From: WTXA01 sp041741995
GTDB lineage: Bacteria > Bacillota > TC1
NCBI GenBank assembly: GCA_041741995.1
Contig: JBGSJN010000002.1
Span: forward strand, 1-5,817
Reading direction: 5' to 3'
DNA: 5,817 nucleotides
Under the pieces are notes generated by a model. It did no database searches. It was not told the origin of the DNA and saw only the letters and a list, made by a program, of their open reading frames with translations. Made by a program: the position numbers and the translations under genes. Positions 5,049 through 5,817 of this stretch are shown here, in pieces; the first letter of the stretch is position 1; every line of letters starts with the position of its first letter.

Positions 5049-5804
5049 TTAATAGGCTGTCCAACCGTTATCTGCAGTGATGATAGCCCCATTTATCATA
5101 CTAGAGTCCTCACTTGCTAAAAATAAGGCAATTCTGGCAATTTCATCAGGTTCTCCTGTTCTTGGATTCACTCCAAAACCAGCCATAGCCCTTTCCATCC
5201 CAAGTGTGCTTGGAGCCTTGATACCAGCCCCAATGTCAGTATTGACTCCACCAGGAGCGATAGCATTACAACGAATACCCATATTAGCATACATGAAGCC
5301 AATATTTTTTGTCATACCAACTAGCCCAAACTTTGAAGCAGTGTAGGCTACTCCAGCTCTAGAACCAAATAGGCCTCCCACTGAAGCAATATTGATTATA
5401 TTACCCCCACCTTGAATTATCATCTGATTGACAGCTTTACGTGAGAGGTACATAGGTCCATTTAAATTAACAGCTAGCACCTTATTCCAAAGTTCATCGC
5501 TGACTTCACTAATAGGCATCATTTCATCCATTATACCTGCATTGTTGACCAGAATATCAAGTCTCGCTTTTTTTCCTATAATATCATCGAGTATTTGATC
5601 AACTTGAACTCTGTTTGAAACATCACCTACATAAGTTAACAGACTGTCTCCAGCAGCCAACTCTTTTTTCAAGGTTTCAAGCCTATCTTCTCTGATATCT
5701 ATCCCTGCAACAATAGCACCTTCTTTTAAAAAGAGCCTGGTTATTTCCTTACCCATACCTGAACTTGCTCCAGTAACCACTACTATTTTATCTTTTAATT
5801 TCAC
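5049..5804 (-). CDS. SDR-family NAD(P)-dependent oxidoreductase, FabG-like
   Basis: This 251-residue classical short-chain dehydrogenase/reductase is predicted to be a soluble, probably tetrameric enzyme that interconverts an alcohol and a ketone. The cofactor motif TGASSGMG is at 11-18 and NNAG at 87-90. The catalytic tetrad is N114, S141, Y154 and K158 (YTASK), with PGG at 184-186. The acidic residue D36 at the end of the second strand (IDIRED) suggests NAD(H) rather than NADPH, which argues against a housekeeping FabG. The C-terminus DNGWTAY resembles the DGGWTAY ending of many SDRs annotated as glucose 1-dehydrogenase or 3-oxoacyl reductase; the substrate cannot be told. The start is GTG (5802-5804), fixed by the usual distance to the glycine motif. 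Only 13 upstream bases are visible and contain no convincing ribosome binding site, so the exact start is less certain. It may be cotranscribed with tcdA, 60 bases on. Confidence 0.9.
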   Translation of the reverse strand: MKLKDKIVVVTGASSGMGKEITRLFLKEGAIVAGIDIREDRLETLKKELAAGDSLLTYVGDVSNRVQVDQILDDIIGKKARLDILVNNAGIMDEMMPISEVSDELWNKVLAVNLNGPMYLSRKAVNQMIIQGGGNIINIASVGGLFGSRAGVAYTASKFGLVGMTKNIGFMYANMGIRCNAIAPGGVNTDIGAGIKAPSTLGMERAMAGFGVNPRTGEPDEIARIALFLASEDSSMINGAIITADNGWTAY

Positions 5805-5817
5805 TTGGAATCAACTC

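Noticed and set aside
5077..5346. Plus-strand open frame of 89 codons, hydrophobic
   Set aside because: It is antisense to the C-terminal half of the SDR; the apparent hydrophobicity comes from the reverse reading of that gene.
1..5817. CRISPR array, tRNA/rRNA gene, riboswitch or phage module
   Set aside because: No regularly spaced repeats, RNA-gene landmarks, long structured leader or phage genes are seen; intergenic gaps are all under about 150 bases.

Overview
The window is AT-rich, with strong AGGAGG-type ribosome binding sites and compact U-tailed terminators. It carries a rubrerythrin and a Uup/YfmR-type ABC-F protein. Together these point to a low-GC Firmicute, most likely an anaerobic member of the Clostridia; I cannot name the species. 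Every gene I accept is on the minus strand, so transcription runs from high to low coordinates. No gene-free stretch exceeds 300 bases; the longest is about 150 bases, between rubrerythrin and the lipid kinase.

In the direction of transcription the order is as follows. First is a short-chain dehydrogenase/reductase (5049-5804, GTG start, only 13 bases from the window edge). Next is the tRNA t6A dehydratase TcdA (4290-4988), closed by a clear intrinsic terminator (4236-4266). Then comes the ABC-F ATPase Uup (2399-4180), followed after 33 bases by an unrecognised three-helix membrane protein (1925-2365), probably in one operon. Rubrerythrin (1237-1830) follows with its own terminator (1180-1221). 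Then a YegS/BmrU-type lipid kinase (200-1087) has its own good promoter. Last is the left end of an IS3-family insertion sequence (1-141), of which only the terminal repeat, the promoter and the first 23 codons of orfA are in view.

The genes do not form one pathway. Two serve translation (TcdA modifies tRNA, Uup acts on ribosomes), rubrerythrin serves peroxide detoxification, the lipid kinase serves membrane lipid metabolism, and the SDR does an unassigned redox step. This looks like ordinary chromosomal housekeeping DNA into which an IS has inserted downstream of the lipid kinase.

I do not see a new multi-gene system. The points most worth a second look are: the IS end, where the terminal repeat is repeated inverted over the orfA ribosome binding site, so that read-through RNA from the lipid kinase should fold and hide it; a 13-of-14 match to the PerR operator upstream of the unknown membrane gene; an 11-bp AT palindrome between that gene and rubrerythrin; and a near-identical 14-base promoter motif upstream of both tcdA and uup.
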